NCBI GenBank assembly: GCA_003024785.1
Contig: PUQB01000013.1
Coordinates: 248,001-312,000 of the forward strand
Direction of reading: 5' to 3'
DNA length: 64,000 bases
Origin: Selaginella tamariscina
Taxonomy: Eukaryota > Streptophyta > Lycopodiopsida > Selaginellales > Selaginellaceae
Made by a program: the position numbers and the translations under genes. Positions within the stretch are counted from its first letter, which is position 1; each line of letters opens with the position of its first letter. The notes beneath the pieces are model-generated. The model was not told the origin of the DNA. It saw only the letters and a program-made list of their open reading frames with translations, and made no database searches. Positions 15,930 through 28,379 of this stretch are shown here, one piece after another.

Positions 15930-18617
15930 CAAATGTACTAAACGCTAGCCCTAGATGCGGTATGGTCTAGTATATTCCAATCACGTCAGACCACGCATTA
16001 ACTTTAAATAGGAATATACATTTGATAAAAATATCTCTCCCTTTTTAAAGTAAAATATGTTTACATGTACTGTAAGAACATTAAATATTAAACTATTAAA
16101 CTATTATGTATATAGTTTTAACTCTCTTATAGATGTGTATGTTTATATCTATTCTTCACAGGTTTTTTAATTTAAACATTTTTATTTATTGTCATTAATA
16201 ATTACTAATATCTTTAATATTCATAACACATGTATATATTATATAGTTTCTTTTTATATATTATTAAATAATAATGTTTCTACATTCTTTCGTATGACAT
16301 AAATATGTTTATACCAGGTTACATGATAATATATATAATTAATTCTTGAAGGTCTTTGTTGATTTATTTAAACTGAAAAAATAATTAGTTTTCGTTATTG
16401 ATCTATATTTTTTAAATATAATATTAAGTTTGTTTTAAAAATGAAGTGAATAGTAAGTGTTTTATCGAAAGTTAAATCATTAATATGAGTTTGATTTGTT
16501 ATAAAATGAAAGGGTACAGTATGCATTTATTTACTCTGAAAATAACATTAAATAGAAATGAAACATGATATATACTATAATTATAAAGTAAACTATATAA
16601 ATTATAAATTCATTCATAACAAAGATTATGAATCTAGATTATATGTAATTAATAATGATTTTATTTATTATTTCTTTATTAAATATTAATTCATAAAAAA
16701 ATTATATAAAAAAAATTTACTATTTTAATATAAAATAAAAGATTTAATTCAAAGAAATATGTTGAAGCATATAAAATTAAAATAATTTTTATTTCTTAAT
16801 GACTTTTATTTAAAAATTGTGATTACTTGGGAATTTAAAAAGAAACATCTTTATATTATTATCTTAAGATAACAAAAAAAACCAACTTAATTATTATCTT
16901 AATATAATGATTTTAAAAGATATATATAAAATCCGCGGTACATATAAAACTTCAATGAGATAAATATTTATAAATACATTAAAAAATCATACATATTATA
17001 TATATTGTAAGAATGAAAGCATGGTGGGCATAGAAGAGGCACGAGTGTTAACGTGTGTGGCAATTATCATCACTTTATATTTTTTAAAGATCAAAATGCA
17101 CAATTGATAATATATAGAGTTTGTTTAAATATATATATGTATGTACGTATGGATATATATATACATAACAAAATGCATGAATGATAAATTATCTTTTTAA
17201 TAATTTAAAATAAATTTATAATTATGTTTGTATAACAAATTCTATTTATTTATTCAAAGTGTGTCTATTAGAAACTCTTGAAATGGAAATTCATATGTAT
17301 ATACAAACTTTAAATATCCAATATGTAAATGTAAGTGTTCAAATTAAATTTTAAGAAAGCATAATATTATATATCATTTAAGTAAGGAAAATAAAGTAAA
17401 ATAAAAATTATATCTTAGATTTAGATCCAAAATCAAATGTTTATATTCAAATTTAAAAATTAAAGATCTAGTGTGGGAGAGAAATAAATAAATTATACAT
17501 ATACACACATATATATATTCTCTCTCACACGGACACTCGTGTGTATACATATACATATATATGTCGTGTGATACATAATTTATTTATTTATATGTATTTA
17601 CATATACATTTATATGTGTGTATTTATATATAAAATTTATTTATCTATGTCTCGCACATACACACTTATATATACATATATATACATATTATACCTAACC
17701 TATTAATAATTCACAAAATTTTATAGACTTAACACACATTGTTAAAAACATCTATATATTTATGTTTAGGGTTTAGAGTAAATTTATAATAATAATTAAA
17801 AAAAAACTGTGCATAGATTTAATTTCTATGTCTTAAAGATTTTATACTATACATTATATATATATATTATGTGCTATGATCATCTAAATGAGATGCAAGA
17901 TTTATTAATTGCAAACAGTGATTTGCTATTAAATTTGTTTATAAATTATATGTTAATCAATTTAATTAACAATTATAATGTAAAATTGTTAGCATTGCTA
18001 TCCAATTAAATTAGTCTTAACTAACCATGATAAATATTAATTTTGAGTTTGACAATAAAAATGATTGCACCTCATTACATTGGCTATGATTGTTTCCAAA
18101 TGTGTTTACTATGTCATTTTAAATTAAAATAGGGTAAAATTCCAATATATACATATAATTTTAAAATATGTGCAAATTATAATTTGTATTTTAAAAAAAC
18201 AAAATTTTAAAATAATTTACAAATCACTAAAATGATTTGTGATTTTATATTTAACTACTTAACTATCAACAATTCTTTATACGTGTTTTCTTGTGTTTTT
18301 TTATACGAATAATAAACTTATACAGATATTAAATTTAATAATAAAATACTTGTATTTGATTTAAATTCTAAACCAAACTAAGAGGATGAAACTCAATATA
18401 TGTGTAGATAACATATTGAATTCACACAAGTAATATGTAACACATTCACACATGTAATATATTTGTGTGTATACATGTGTATATATGTGTACTATGTATA
18501 ACAATGTGTGCAAAATTAATTTTTTAACACTCTCTCGTACATACATACAAGCATGATATTGTTAAAAGGCGTTGGTTCAAATCCCACAGTTGTCAGCACT
18601 TATAATATATCAACATT
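15930..18617. other. AT-rich intergenic DNA
   Basis: About 2.7 kb of very AT-rich sequence. I see no coding frame with family resemblance, only short TATA/CACA microsatellite patches (for example 17500-17700). Confidence 0.6.
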
Positions 18618-18734
18618 GATATATATAATATGTACACCTGTTCATATGTATATATATAATAACTGTGATACTCATGCAGGTCGGGAATGTACTATCATGT
18701 TACCTGATTATGATATATATATTAAACCTTGCTA

Positions 18735-18783
<49 letters not shown>

Positions 18784-18998
18784 TCAAATAGTAATAAATA
18801 TATATCATATCCTACATATCCCTTCTATTCTATTCTATTGGACTGTACACAATTCTTTTATTAAAAAAGATTAATTATTATTTTGTATAAACCTTTATAA
18901 ATGCTGTGTTAAAAGACATTGCAGTTAGTACGTGCAACATGTAACATAAGTGGCAGTGTCAATGTATTAAGACCCCCTGATAACTCATACATAAATTA
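18618..18998 (+). repeat. Left arm of a long inverted repeat
   Basis: This arm (from GATATATATAATATGTACACC to CATACATAAATTA) is nearly identical to the reverse complement of 20673-21059, including an internal (CT)n(CA)n tract whose length differs between arms. Together with 1.67 kb between them, the arms form a foldback structure of about 2.44 kb. Confidence 0.85.
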
Positions 18999-20672
18999 GT
19001 GTAAGTAATATTTGATATATTATAAGTGTCGTGTCGTAACTCATTATGACACGACACTCATTTAACATATATATAGAATACGTACGCACGCACACACAAG
19101 ATAATATTAATAATTACGTGTTAATTAGAAATCCTATTCATTTTATATACGTATGTTCCATGTGTGAGTTGACAACAATGACTAGTTTAATTACTGAAAT
19201 TTTATAATCACATTTTTGCCTTCAAAAAGTTATATCACTTTTTTAATTATTAAAGATATGAAATTAAAAAGTTAATTAAAAGATGAAAAAAATATTTTTA
19301 AAACTTCATATGATATTTTCAATAATGTTTACTTTATTTAGAAATTAATGAAATATTTTTATTATCGTTTCATTTGTATTACAAATTAGAATGAAAAATA
19401 AAATTATATATATAGTTTAAAAACAAATGAAATAAAATGAAATAAGCAATGCTAGTAAATGCCATAAATTTTTGAATAACTATATGTTCAATTGATTTTT
19501 TTTGAATATATATAATATGTTTTAAATTACGCATCGTAAAAATATAATTACTACATACCAAGCTAGTTTGTAAATATGTGTACTAACTATATATAGAATT
19601 TTTCACCCTCGCACAAGCACGCACGGAGACACACCCATCCAACTAAATAGACAATGCAAATATGAGAAACCTCATATGCTAGTTTGTGTCTTAATTATGT
19701 AAAAATTTAAGGTAATAGTAAAAGGCAATTGCTAGTTAAAAAATAAATCGTTTCTAATACATTATATCTAAATTAAATCTAAAAATGAAAACTAGTTTTA
19801 ATAAAGCTGGACTGCACTCTTTTGTCAAACCGTCACTGTCTCATTTTCTATTTTTTATTTTTTTTAAAGAGGCACGTTCCAATTTATAAGAAGCACCTCC
19901 TCACGCTCAAATTTTAATTAGTATATTTATTGAAATTTTGAATATATAGTTTTTCTAATCGAATATAAAGAAATTTACTTTTAATCATATTTATGCATAT
20001 AAATAAATATATTTATGACTTATTTGTTTATATAGTCTATTTTTCATACATGTTAATATATAAATTTTTTAATTTATATAACAACGTTTATAATGTGAAT
20101 TTATACATACTCATCGATATTGTTATTATTCTCTTTTTTTTTTTTAAACTTCTCTACATATCACATGTATTATGTGTTATCTTCTACGTAAACCACATAT
20201 CACATGTCTGTGTATCATGCATGTATATGTTAAATGAGAGTAATGACTATTTAAATAATATTACGTAAAGTAGCTTTATATAAATTTTTGTACGATATCG
20301 TAAATAAATATATAACCTATGGTACTATAAATAAATATATAATCGTTTTGTTAAATACAAATTAAAATGTATTAAGCAATGGTGAATGCGTAAAGTAACA
20401 CAAGAGAGTCTGTGATATAATTTTAATAATATATATATTTGTCTTATTTAACGTATTTGATATTTGAAATGTATGTATTTATTTAATAAAATTATTATTA
20501 TTTTAACTAACATATTCGATGATTTAAGAGGATTGTATTTATTTTAAAATTTGTTATGCATACATATGTATATATCTTTGTTGTACATCCAATTGTTTTA
20601 TATACAATCGCAATATAAATCACACTTACACATATATTTATGTCTGCGTGTGCGTGTGTGTACGTGTCTTTA
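18999..20672. other. Spacer of the 2.4-kb inverted-repeat structure
   Basis: AT-rich, with no recognisable coding sequence. A GTCGTGTCGTAACTCATTA...GACACGACAC hairpin lies at 19028-19058. The part from ~20430 (ATTTGATATTTGAAATGTATG...) recurs near 22120 and 27465 as a dispersed repeat. Confidence 0.55.
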
Positions 20673-20882
20673 TAATTTATGTATGAGTTATCAGGGGGTC
20701 TTAATACATTGACACTGCCACTTATGTTACATGTTGCACGTACTAACTGCAATGTCTTTTAACACAGCATTTATAAAGGTTTATACAAAATAATAATTAA
20801 TCTTTTTTGATAAAAGAATTGTGTACAGTCCAATAGAATAGAATAGAAGGGATATGTAGGATATGATATATATTTATTACTA

Positions 20883-20940
<58 letters not shown>

Positions 20941-21059
20941 GTTAGCAAGGTTTAATATATATATCATAATCAGGTAACATGATAGTACATTCCCGACCTG
21001 CATGAGTATCACAGTTATTATATATATACATATGAACAGGTGTACATATTATATATATC
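20673..21059 (-). repeat. Right arm of the long inverted repeat
   Basis: Reverse complement of 18618-18998. Here the microsatellite reads (TG)n(AG)n on the + strand (20885-20941) and is longer than in the left arm. Homology stops abruptly at both outer ends. I found no clear target-site duplication. Confidence 0.85.
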
Positions 21060-21159
21060 TATGACTTGTGTGTTAGTATTTCTTATGACTACGCTATATA
21101 CATATTAATAGACAGGTATATGTGTATATATCGTACATATGAATGTCTTGTGTGTGTGT

Positions 21160-21199
<40 letters not shown>

Positions 21200-21289
21200 C
21201 CACGACTAAATTCACCAGGTAAAGTTGACGCTCTGGCATGTATGGCATTAAATATTTGTACATATATACTTGTATATATAATTAGATGT

Positions 21290-22028
21290 CTTGATAAAGT
21301 TTTATATGTGTGTCTCTGTTTCAGTTTTCGGGTAGATATGCCCATAAGTGATGAATATCTAGAGTATCTTAAGATTCTCTATAAACGTTGTGTGTTGTGT
21401 GTGTGATACACATATATATGTATACCTCTATAACACTATATGTATATATAGGGGATGTATACACATGTCAAAACAATATCTTAACATATTTCTTACAAAG
21501 TTTTGTGTACTCGTTTATGTGATGTATATAGGCACGCCCGTGTACACACACACACACACTTAGTTCAATATGTATTATAAGTCTCTACATACAGGTACAG
21601 TCTTCGAGGATTGGAGACTGGTGGTCGTGAGAAATCACTGTTTTCCCTAATACAATGCTAAACTTGAAGATTAGCAGCTTTAAACCTGTGATTACTGTAA
21701 TGTTCCAGGATTGTAGTTCTTCCAAAAAGTAAAACCAGTAAGTCACATATAAGGGGGAAATGTTTATGTATATACATTTTGATGTATTTATATATACATA
21801 AGCATGTATATATACACGGATATTTCTAAATGCATTTTCTCTCTCACACACACGCACCTATATATTTGTTATACAGGATGGTGTGTTAGATACAACGCTG
21901 TATATAAGAAAAGCATATTCACAAGAATATTATTAATTCAAATTCTATATACATATAATTTTAATTATTTAGCTTTTATATATTATAAGGTAACCTACCT
22001 ATTTACCGTAAATACGTAGGTTACCTTA

Positions 22029-22077
<49 letters not shown>

Positions 22078-22300
22078 GTCAGAGTTTTGACCCAAAAGAT
22101 GACATATGATAAGACTATCTTAAACATTTGAAATGTATGTATTTATTTAACAAAATTATAGTTATTTTGACTAACATATTCGATGATTTAAGAGGATTGT
22201 ATTTATTCTTTGTTTGTACATCTAATTGTTTTATATACAGTCACAATTCTTTTATCAAAAAAGATTAATTATTATTTCATATAACCCTTTATAAATGCTA
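21290..22300 (+). repeat. Dispersed repeat family R, copy 1
   Basis: Shared landmarks with 26590-27690 include CATAAGTGATGAATAT, TTAACATATTTCTTACAAAG, TTATGTGATGTATATA, CACTTAGTTCAATAT, ATTAGCAGC, TGTTCCAGGATTG, CCAGTAAGTCACATATAAG and GATG-TGTGTTAGATACAA, in the same order. No long frame crosses it. An (AT)n run lies at 22032-22074. Confidence 0.75.
22032..22074. repeat. (AT)n microsatellite
   Basis: About 21 uninterrupted AT units within dispersed repeat family R. Confidence 0.9.
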
Positions 22301-22564
22301 ATATATATACTCCGCCTCTGCCTCCGCCGGTGAATTGTGTCCAGCCCACTAGAATTTTTAATTTAAATTTAATTTTATATTTAATTTATATTAGATACGA
22401 GCGTCGTAGTTATTTTCAACTAGCATTTGCATTTTAGTATTACCTTAAAATTCACATAATTAAGACACAGATTCTAATCAGGTATATAAAGATATAAAAG
22501 CTAAATAATTAAAACATATATATATATAAAAGGAGAATTAAGTGTGTGTATTATATATATATAT

Positions 22565-22960
22565 ATATATGTGGACGTGCCTGTATACATCACATAAACG
22601 TGTTAATACGTTTATTAATGAGTCCCCACATAGATATAACATATGCACGCAAACATGTGTATGTGTATATATATATATATATATAATAATATATATAATA
22701 TATATATAAATGAAGATACATCCATATATACATGTAAGAAATATGTTAAGATATTGTTTTGACATGTGTATACATCCCTATATAAACATATATGTGTTAT
22801 AGAGGTATACATATGTATATGTGTCACACACACACAGACAACGTTTATAGAGAATCTTAAGATACTCTAGATATTCATCACTTATGGGCATAAATGCATA
22901 TATAAAGAATCTGTCTACCTAAAAACTGAAACAGAAACATGTGTGTGTGCGTGTGTGTGT
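22565..22960 (-). repeat. Family R, partial inverted copy
   Basis: The reverse complement of this stretch matches 21320-21545 (GCCCATAAGTGATGAATATCT, TCTAGAGTATCTTAAGATTC, TGTATACACATGTCAAAAC, CGTTTATGTGATGTATA). Copies 1 and this one face each other about 1.1 kb apart. Confidence 0.75.
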
Positions 22961-22984
22961 CAAGTACCTATGTACGAATGTACC

Positions 22985-23240
22985 TACACACGTGTTGTAT
23001 AAGTGTCGAAGGTTAGATTTCTCTCTCTCACACACATACATACATAATTATAATCATATTTATGTGATCTATTTATTTACATATTTCATAAACAATACGT
23101 TAATATTTTAATTTATGAATAATACAACAATACATCGTGCAACATGAAACATAATCAAATTTATTATTTATTAAAACCTTATATTGTATTGTTTAATATA
23201 GCAATTTTATTTAAATAAATAATACAAACAGTACCATATC
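22985..23240 (+). repeat. Dispersed repeat family S, copy next to the 23-kb gene
   Basis: Sequence such as ATAATCATATTTATGTGAT, ATTTAT-AATA-TACAACAATACAT and AACATGAA-CATAATCAAAT recurs near 28990-29230, 29890-30130 and 31010-31190. The copy runs up to, and perhaps into, the 3' UTR of the minus-strand gene. Confidence 0.6.
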
Positions 23241-23255
23241 GATCTCCTGAAAGCC

Positions 23256-24969
23256 TCAGGCAAGTACTTGAACAGGCTCGGGTGGCCAAAGCTTGCATGG
23301 CTTAATACACTGGGCCACGAACTCGAGGAACTTGGCCGTGTCCTGATACTTTTCCAGCACTGGGACATTGGGTCGAGGAGGAAATCGCTCTCCTCTGACA
23401 GTATCCACACCAAGCCAGAAGCCAAGCTTGGTCTCGTACCATAAAGTCGCAGGCAGGTCGAGGCTCAACGGGTGTTGACAAGCTTCAAATCCGAATACGT
23501 CCTCCACTTCTCTTAGGTAGCATGGCACCTTGAGACGGAGCAGATGACAGTTCGAACATTCCACACTAGCTTCTCCCCACAGCTTTGAGAAAGGAAGCAA
23601 AGAAAAAGCAGTTAAACCAGAACAAGCAGACACACAACATTTACCACTGGTCGTTCTCCAGATAGCTTGGTGTCTCAGCAACCTTTCCACGTACGATGGA
23701 ATGCGCTCGCCAAAACCAACCGGTGATTCCAGTACCTGCAAACGCCATTAGTAGAGCGAGGCAAAACCAAAAGCTGGAGTACCTCAGCTTCTTCATCAAC
23801 ATAGTCTCCAAGTACATCATCTGCCCAGAATAAAATCAGAACAGCGTGAGCAACAAAGAGAGAAAACTTACAAGTCACAGATTTGAAATGGCAGATACTT
23901 GAGCAGCCACAGCCTTGCACGCGTAACACAGTCGTAGACGGCCAGAAGATGCGAGGAAAAGACGGAGTTGGGCGGCTTCATAGTGAAAAGCGAGGACGCC
24001 AGACCTGGTAATTTGCACTTATCAAGAAGCTCCTTAGCTTGCACTGCAGTGAGCTTCCCCCAGCTGGGTCACAGTTGTGTTCCATGCTGAGAGAGAAGTA
24101 CAAGTCCCAGTCTTCCTTTTGTAGAACCACTGCCTCTTTTGCATAAAACAGAGCAATCTCGCGTTCCAGTTCCTTGAGTTGTTTCAGAAGCTCTAGTGCT
24201 TCAGCATCAGCCTGCTCCTCCAAATGGTGGATGTGACCCCGGATAAATGCCAGTGAACATGCACAAGCAGGGCCCTGAGAGACACGTAAAATGTTACAAC
24301 TTAAGATTTTTCATGTTACAAAAGACGAAATTACCTCATCTCTCCTTGGAAGAGTTAAGAAGTAAGATGAGTGAAGTACGTTCTCTATCAAAGAGAATAA
24401 ATCCCCGACACTGAAAAACAAAAACGAGTGATCATATGAAAATTGTGAGATTGAAGCATGCTTACTGTTCCTTCTTCCACATACGTTCCAGGAACTCCGT
24501 AGCCAGATGATTATCCCTGGTTAGATTCTGTTATGCTGCTCCGCGTAGCAAGTCTCCAAGCCAGGTCCTCAACATCTGGCTCTGTTACGCTGCTCCGTGT
24601 TGCATCTGGCTCCTGGTCAGATACAAGAGCCAGGTCCTCAAGTTGAACATCGCTCACAAGTCCACGAGCAAAAAGCAGAAGCTGACGCAACTCATCCCTG
24701 GTAACCAAACCGTCAAGGGCGAGAGAAGATACACAAGATTCAAACTGCTGTTCGTCGTCCAGCAGTAACCGCGAGAGATAAATCATGGCCAGCAAGTAGA
24801 GTAACTCCCGGTCATAGGCTACAGGACTCCAACTATCCGAAGTCCATACGCTTGATGCAGAATGGAAGCATTCTGCCTCTCGCAGATCTTTCTCTGCCAG
24901 GCTGATTATCTCATCTGCTAAAACCCCTGCCCTGGATGCTGCACAATCCTTCAAGTAGTGTAACACCAT
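23256..24969 (-). CDS. Unrecognised multi-exon plant gene
   Basis: Supported exons, in transcript order: 24625-24969 (start ATG uncertain), 24466-24527, 24335-24410, 23872/23879-24274, 23783-23820, 23645-23735, 23256-23582 (stop). Junctions are GT/AG and the exons are markedly GC-richer than their surroundings. The protein has a charged helical segment (LLKQLKELEREIALFYAKE), hydrophobic stretches (LLYLLAMIYLSRLLL) and a C-terminal exon with a Cys-X2-Cys pair (CSNCHLLRLK). I recognise no family and see no signal peptide. The 23872-24274 exon changes frame at a run of five Gs (24057-24061 on the + strand as Cs). The last two exons also disagree in phase. The 24625 donor is followed by a 97-base intron that is itself open in one frame, so retention is possible. 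An upstream ATG at 25059 opens a different frame. Confidence 0.6.
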
Positions 24970-25070
24970 CCACTCACCCGCTGATTTCCTGTACACAACG
25001 TTCTGACATCGAGGCACTCCGCCTCCGCCAGGCGCTCACGTGGTGAAGCACAATACTCGCCCATAGAAAT

Positions 25071-25206
25071 TGCCCCTGCCCTAACCTAAACGCTTGAAAT
25101 TGCCCCTGCCCTAACCTAAACGTTATTCAAACGCTATTCAGGCGCCTAGGGACACTGTCGGCGCGTGACCTAATGCCCCTGCCCTAACCTAAACGCTATT
25201 CAGGCG
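25071..25206. promoter_or_regulatory. Triplicated promoter motif upstream of the 23-kb gene
   Basis: TGCCCCTGCCCTAACCTAAACG occurs at 25071-25092, 25101-25122 and 25174-25195, each containing a telobox-like CCTAACCTAAAC. A second motif, AACGCTATTCAGGCG, occurs at about 25130 and 25192. They lie 100-230 bases upstream of the likely start, which suggests a proximal promoter. Confidence 0.5.
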
Positions 25207-25315
25207 GTTAGGGTTTCTTTTGGACATTGGCTGTAGTTCCTTATTACAATGCTATCGTGCCGAGTCCTTCCGACGTCGTCACTGGCATTTTAGTGTTAAA
25301 AAACAAATCTAATGT

Positions 25316-26155
25316 TAGAGCGCTTGAGTGAGAGTGTTTATCTTCAGGTATGACATATTTTCCTTATTTTTCTTTATTTTTTACATATTTTTAATATTTT
25401 AACTCAATTATATGTTATAAGTAATTACAACTTGGCATGATCACTCAAATTTACAAGATTTATTTTTGTATTTAAAGTTTGCAAAGTATATAGTTGTTAA
25501 TCTTATTATGTAGAAACAATTGTGTAAAATGGTAACCCATTGTTAATAAACGCTTGAGTTTAAGTAAATCTTAGTGTATTTCTCAATGACCTGAGGTTTG
25601 TTTCTTTCCTTTCGAAGACTGGATAGGGGCCATGTAGAAAAGAGTTCAACTAGTCAGGAATACTGGTTTGGAACTCAAACAATGGAATCACATTTTGATT
25701 CTTGGTTTTGAGAGTAATCAATTTCCACTTACCTTGATTATCTACAACAATATGAGTTAATTATGTATATTAAAAATATTAATTACTTATCTTGTAAATG
25801 AAAGTTCAGAATTCTCTAGAAATCTATATGGCCCCTATTCGATTTTTTAGTACTAAGGAAGAAAATGCACTTTAGGTCATTGAGGAAATGTGCCAAGATT
25901 TGTTCGAACCCGGACATCCATTGACAATGGGCTTGCCATTTTGCACAATTATTTTTATAAAGTAGAATTAACAATTATATATTTTATAAACTTTAAAGAC
26001 AAAAAATAAATCTTGCAAATTTAAGTCGATTATGCTAAGTTGTAATTGTCCCTCACAAACAATTGGGTCGAAATACTAGAAAATATGTAAAAAATAAAGA
26101 AAAATAAGAAAAATATGTCATATTCGAAGATAAACACTCTCACTCGATCGCTCTA
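25316..26155. repeat. Foldback element with ~325-bp inverted arms
   Basis: Left arm 25316-25637 (TAGAGCGCTTGAGTGAGAG ... GGATAGGGGCCATGTAG) pairs imperfectly with right arm 25824-26155 across a 186-bp spacer. Shared blocks include GAGTGAGAGTGTTTATCTTC, TTATTTTTCTTTATTTTT, CTCAATGACCT and ATAGGGGCCAT. It contains no coding frame and looks like a non-autonomous foldback or MITE-like element. I could not find a target-site duplication. Confidence 0.8.
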
Positions 26156-26589
26156 CACAACTGCGTGACGTTCTGCACAACCCCCCCATCTGTTTGACGT
26201 GGCTGAGAGGCAAGTTGTATGTACTCTTGGCCCTGTTTGATCCCGACAGAGACTGAACCCAGGTGCGAGCGCTATTTTTCTATAAAGATAGTGTTGCTTC
26301 AGAGTCTGACACTCTTGTATATCGTTACCTTTTTCTTTTTTTGAGAGTTTTGGTGTAGGAAAGCAAACCTGTGATTTTTTTTGAAGCGGAATTACTATTG
26401 CCATGCCATGAGTCAAAACATGCTTCATTTATGTATATCTAACCTTCTGATATACAACACGTTGTCTTGTATATCACACGGTGTAGGTACATCTCTCGTG
26501 GTGTATATATGGAAGCGGATACGTAAGTATGCACAGATACATATATAGATATTTGTGCATATATGCTTACGTGTAAATATGCATTTATA
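26156..26589. other. Intergenic, nothing recognised
   Basis: A 91-residue minus-strand frame (26153-26428) shows no family resemblance and overlaps the foldback edge. I do not call it a gene. Confidence 0.5.
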
Positions 26590-27690
26590 TAATTAGATAT
26601 CTTAATAAAGTTTATTCTGTTTCAGTCATCAGGTAGATGTACACTTTACTTTTATATGAATATATAAGTAAACACACACCATAATGTGTGTGTGTCTCTC
26701 TCTATCTGTGTGTGTGTGTGCATATATATGCTCATAAGTGATGAATATAAGATTTTTTACAAAGGTTGTGTGTATGTGTGTGTTGACACACACTCATACA
26801 TATGTATACCTCTATAACTGTGTATACACACGTCAAACCATATCTTAACATATTTCTTACAAAGTTTTGTGTATATGGATGTATCTTCATTTTTATACAC
26901 ATGTTTGCGTGCATATCTTATATATATATATATATGGGGGCACTCGTAAATAAACGATGTTAACCCGTTTATGTGATGTATATATATACGCCCACACACA
27001 CACACTTAGTTCAATATATCTTATAAAGGAATTTAGATACAGGTGTATTCTTTGAGGATTGGCACATTGGTGAGATTGGTGGTTATCAATGAGAAATCAA
27101 TGCTAAACTCAAGGATTAGCAGCTCTTAAACTGTGATTACTGCAATGTTCCAGGATTGAAGTTCTTCCAACGAGAAAAAACCAGTAAGTCACATATAAGA
27201 GGGAGATGTCTGTGTGTATACATTTTGATGTATTTATATATACATAGGCATGTATATATACGGATACTTCTAAATGAATACTCTCTCACACACACGTTGT
27301 TTGTTTTACAAAGGATGGCGTGTTAGATACAATGTGGATGAGATATATATGCTTTAGGAAGAGTACGTAAGGAGAGCATATTCACAGTAATATTATTAAT
27401 TCAAATTCTATTGCATATAATTTTAGTTTTTGCTTATATATATTAATATTTCTTATTTAACGTATTTGATATTTGAAATGTATGCATTTATTTAACAGAA
27501 TTATAGTTATTTTATCTAGAGAATAAATAGAGAATTGTATTTATTTAAAATTTTGTTAATGCATACATATGTATATATCCATGTATTATATACAATCGCA
27601 ATATAAATCACACTACACATATATGTGTGTGTGTGTGTTGTGTGTGGTGTGTGTGTGTTATAAGTTATGTATGATTTATCAGGGGTTATT
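26590..27690 (+). repeat. Dispersed repeat family R, copy 2
   Basis: Direct copy of 21290-22300, with the same landmark order and an additional downstream block (TATTTGATATTTGAAATGTATG; TATACAATCGCAATATAAATCACAC; TTATGTATGA-TTATCAGGGG) shared with 20440-20700. No intact coding frame. Confidence 0.75.
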
Positions 27691-28379
27691 TATTTTCAAC
27701 TAGCATTTGCATTTTAGTATTACCTTAAGATTTACATAATTAAGTACCATATTCGTATTTGCTTAGTTGGACGTGTGCGTCTGCGTGCGTGTGTGTGAGG
27801 GTGAAATATTTTATATAGGGACTGCATAGACTTATTTGGCTAGGATATACATAGTTAACACCACACACACACACAATTATAAATTATAAGTATAATAAGA
27901 ATTTTGGAATTTAGGATACTTTTTTATAAAAAATAAATTTTTGTAAAAAATCTTTACTTATAAATGTAATATCATTATAAACAAGGTTAAGGAAAGTTTT
28001 AAAGATTTTAATATAATATTTAAAATTAAACTGGTTTCAAATAAGAACATTCTCTACAAATTTAAAATCACATGTGTAATAATAAAATTAATATTATTTT
28101 GAAGTGTAACAAACCAGAAGATACATTAACCATTGTGGAATTTTAATATTTCTTATTGAAATTATAATTATAATTTTAAATTTTATATTCTTTCTCTACT
28201 TTATTTCAACCATTTCATTATTATTATTACATCTTTTTACTAATTTTTATTATACGATTACTATAGCACGAGATATTGTCGTGATATTAATGTATATAAT
28301 AATAATTTTTAGTAATATAAGATTATGCTTTATCCAATATGTAATTGTTTTATTTCCACACTTTTAAAAAGGTAATTAT

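Noticed and set aside
26153..26428. 91-residue minus-strand frame
   Set aside because: No family resemblance, overlaps the right arm of a foldback repeat, no splice or promoter context.
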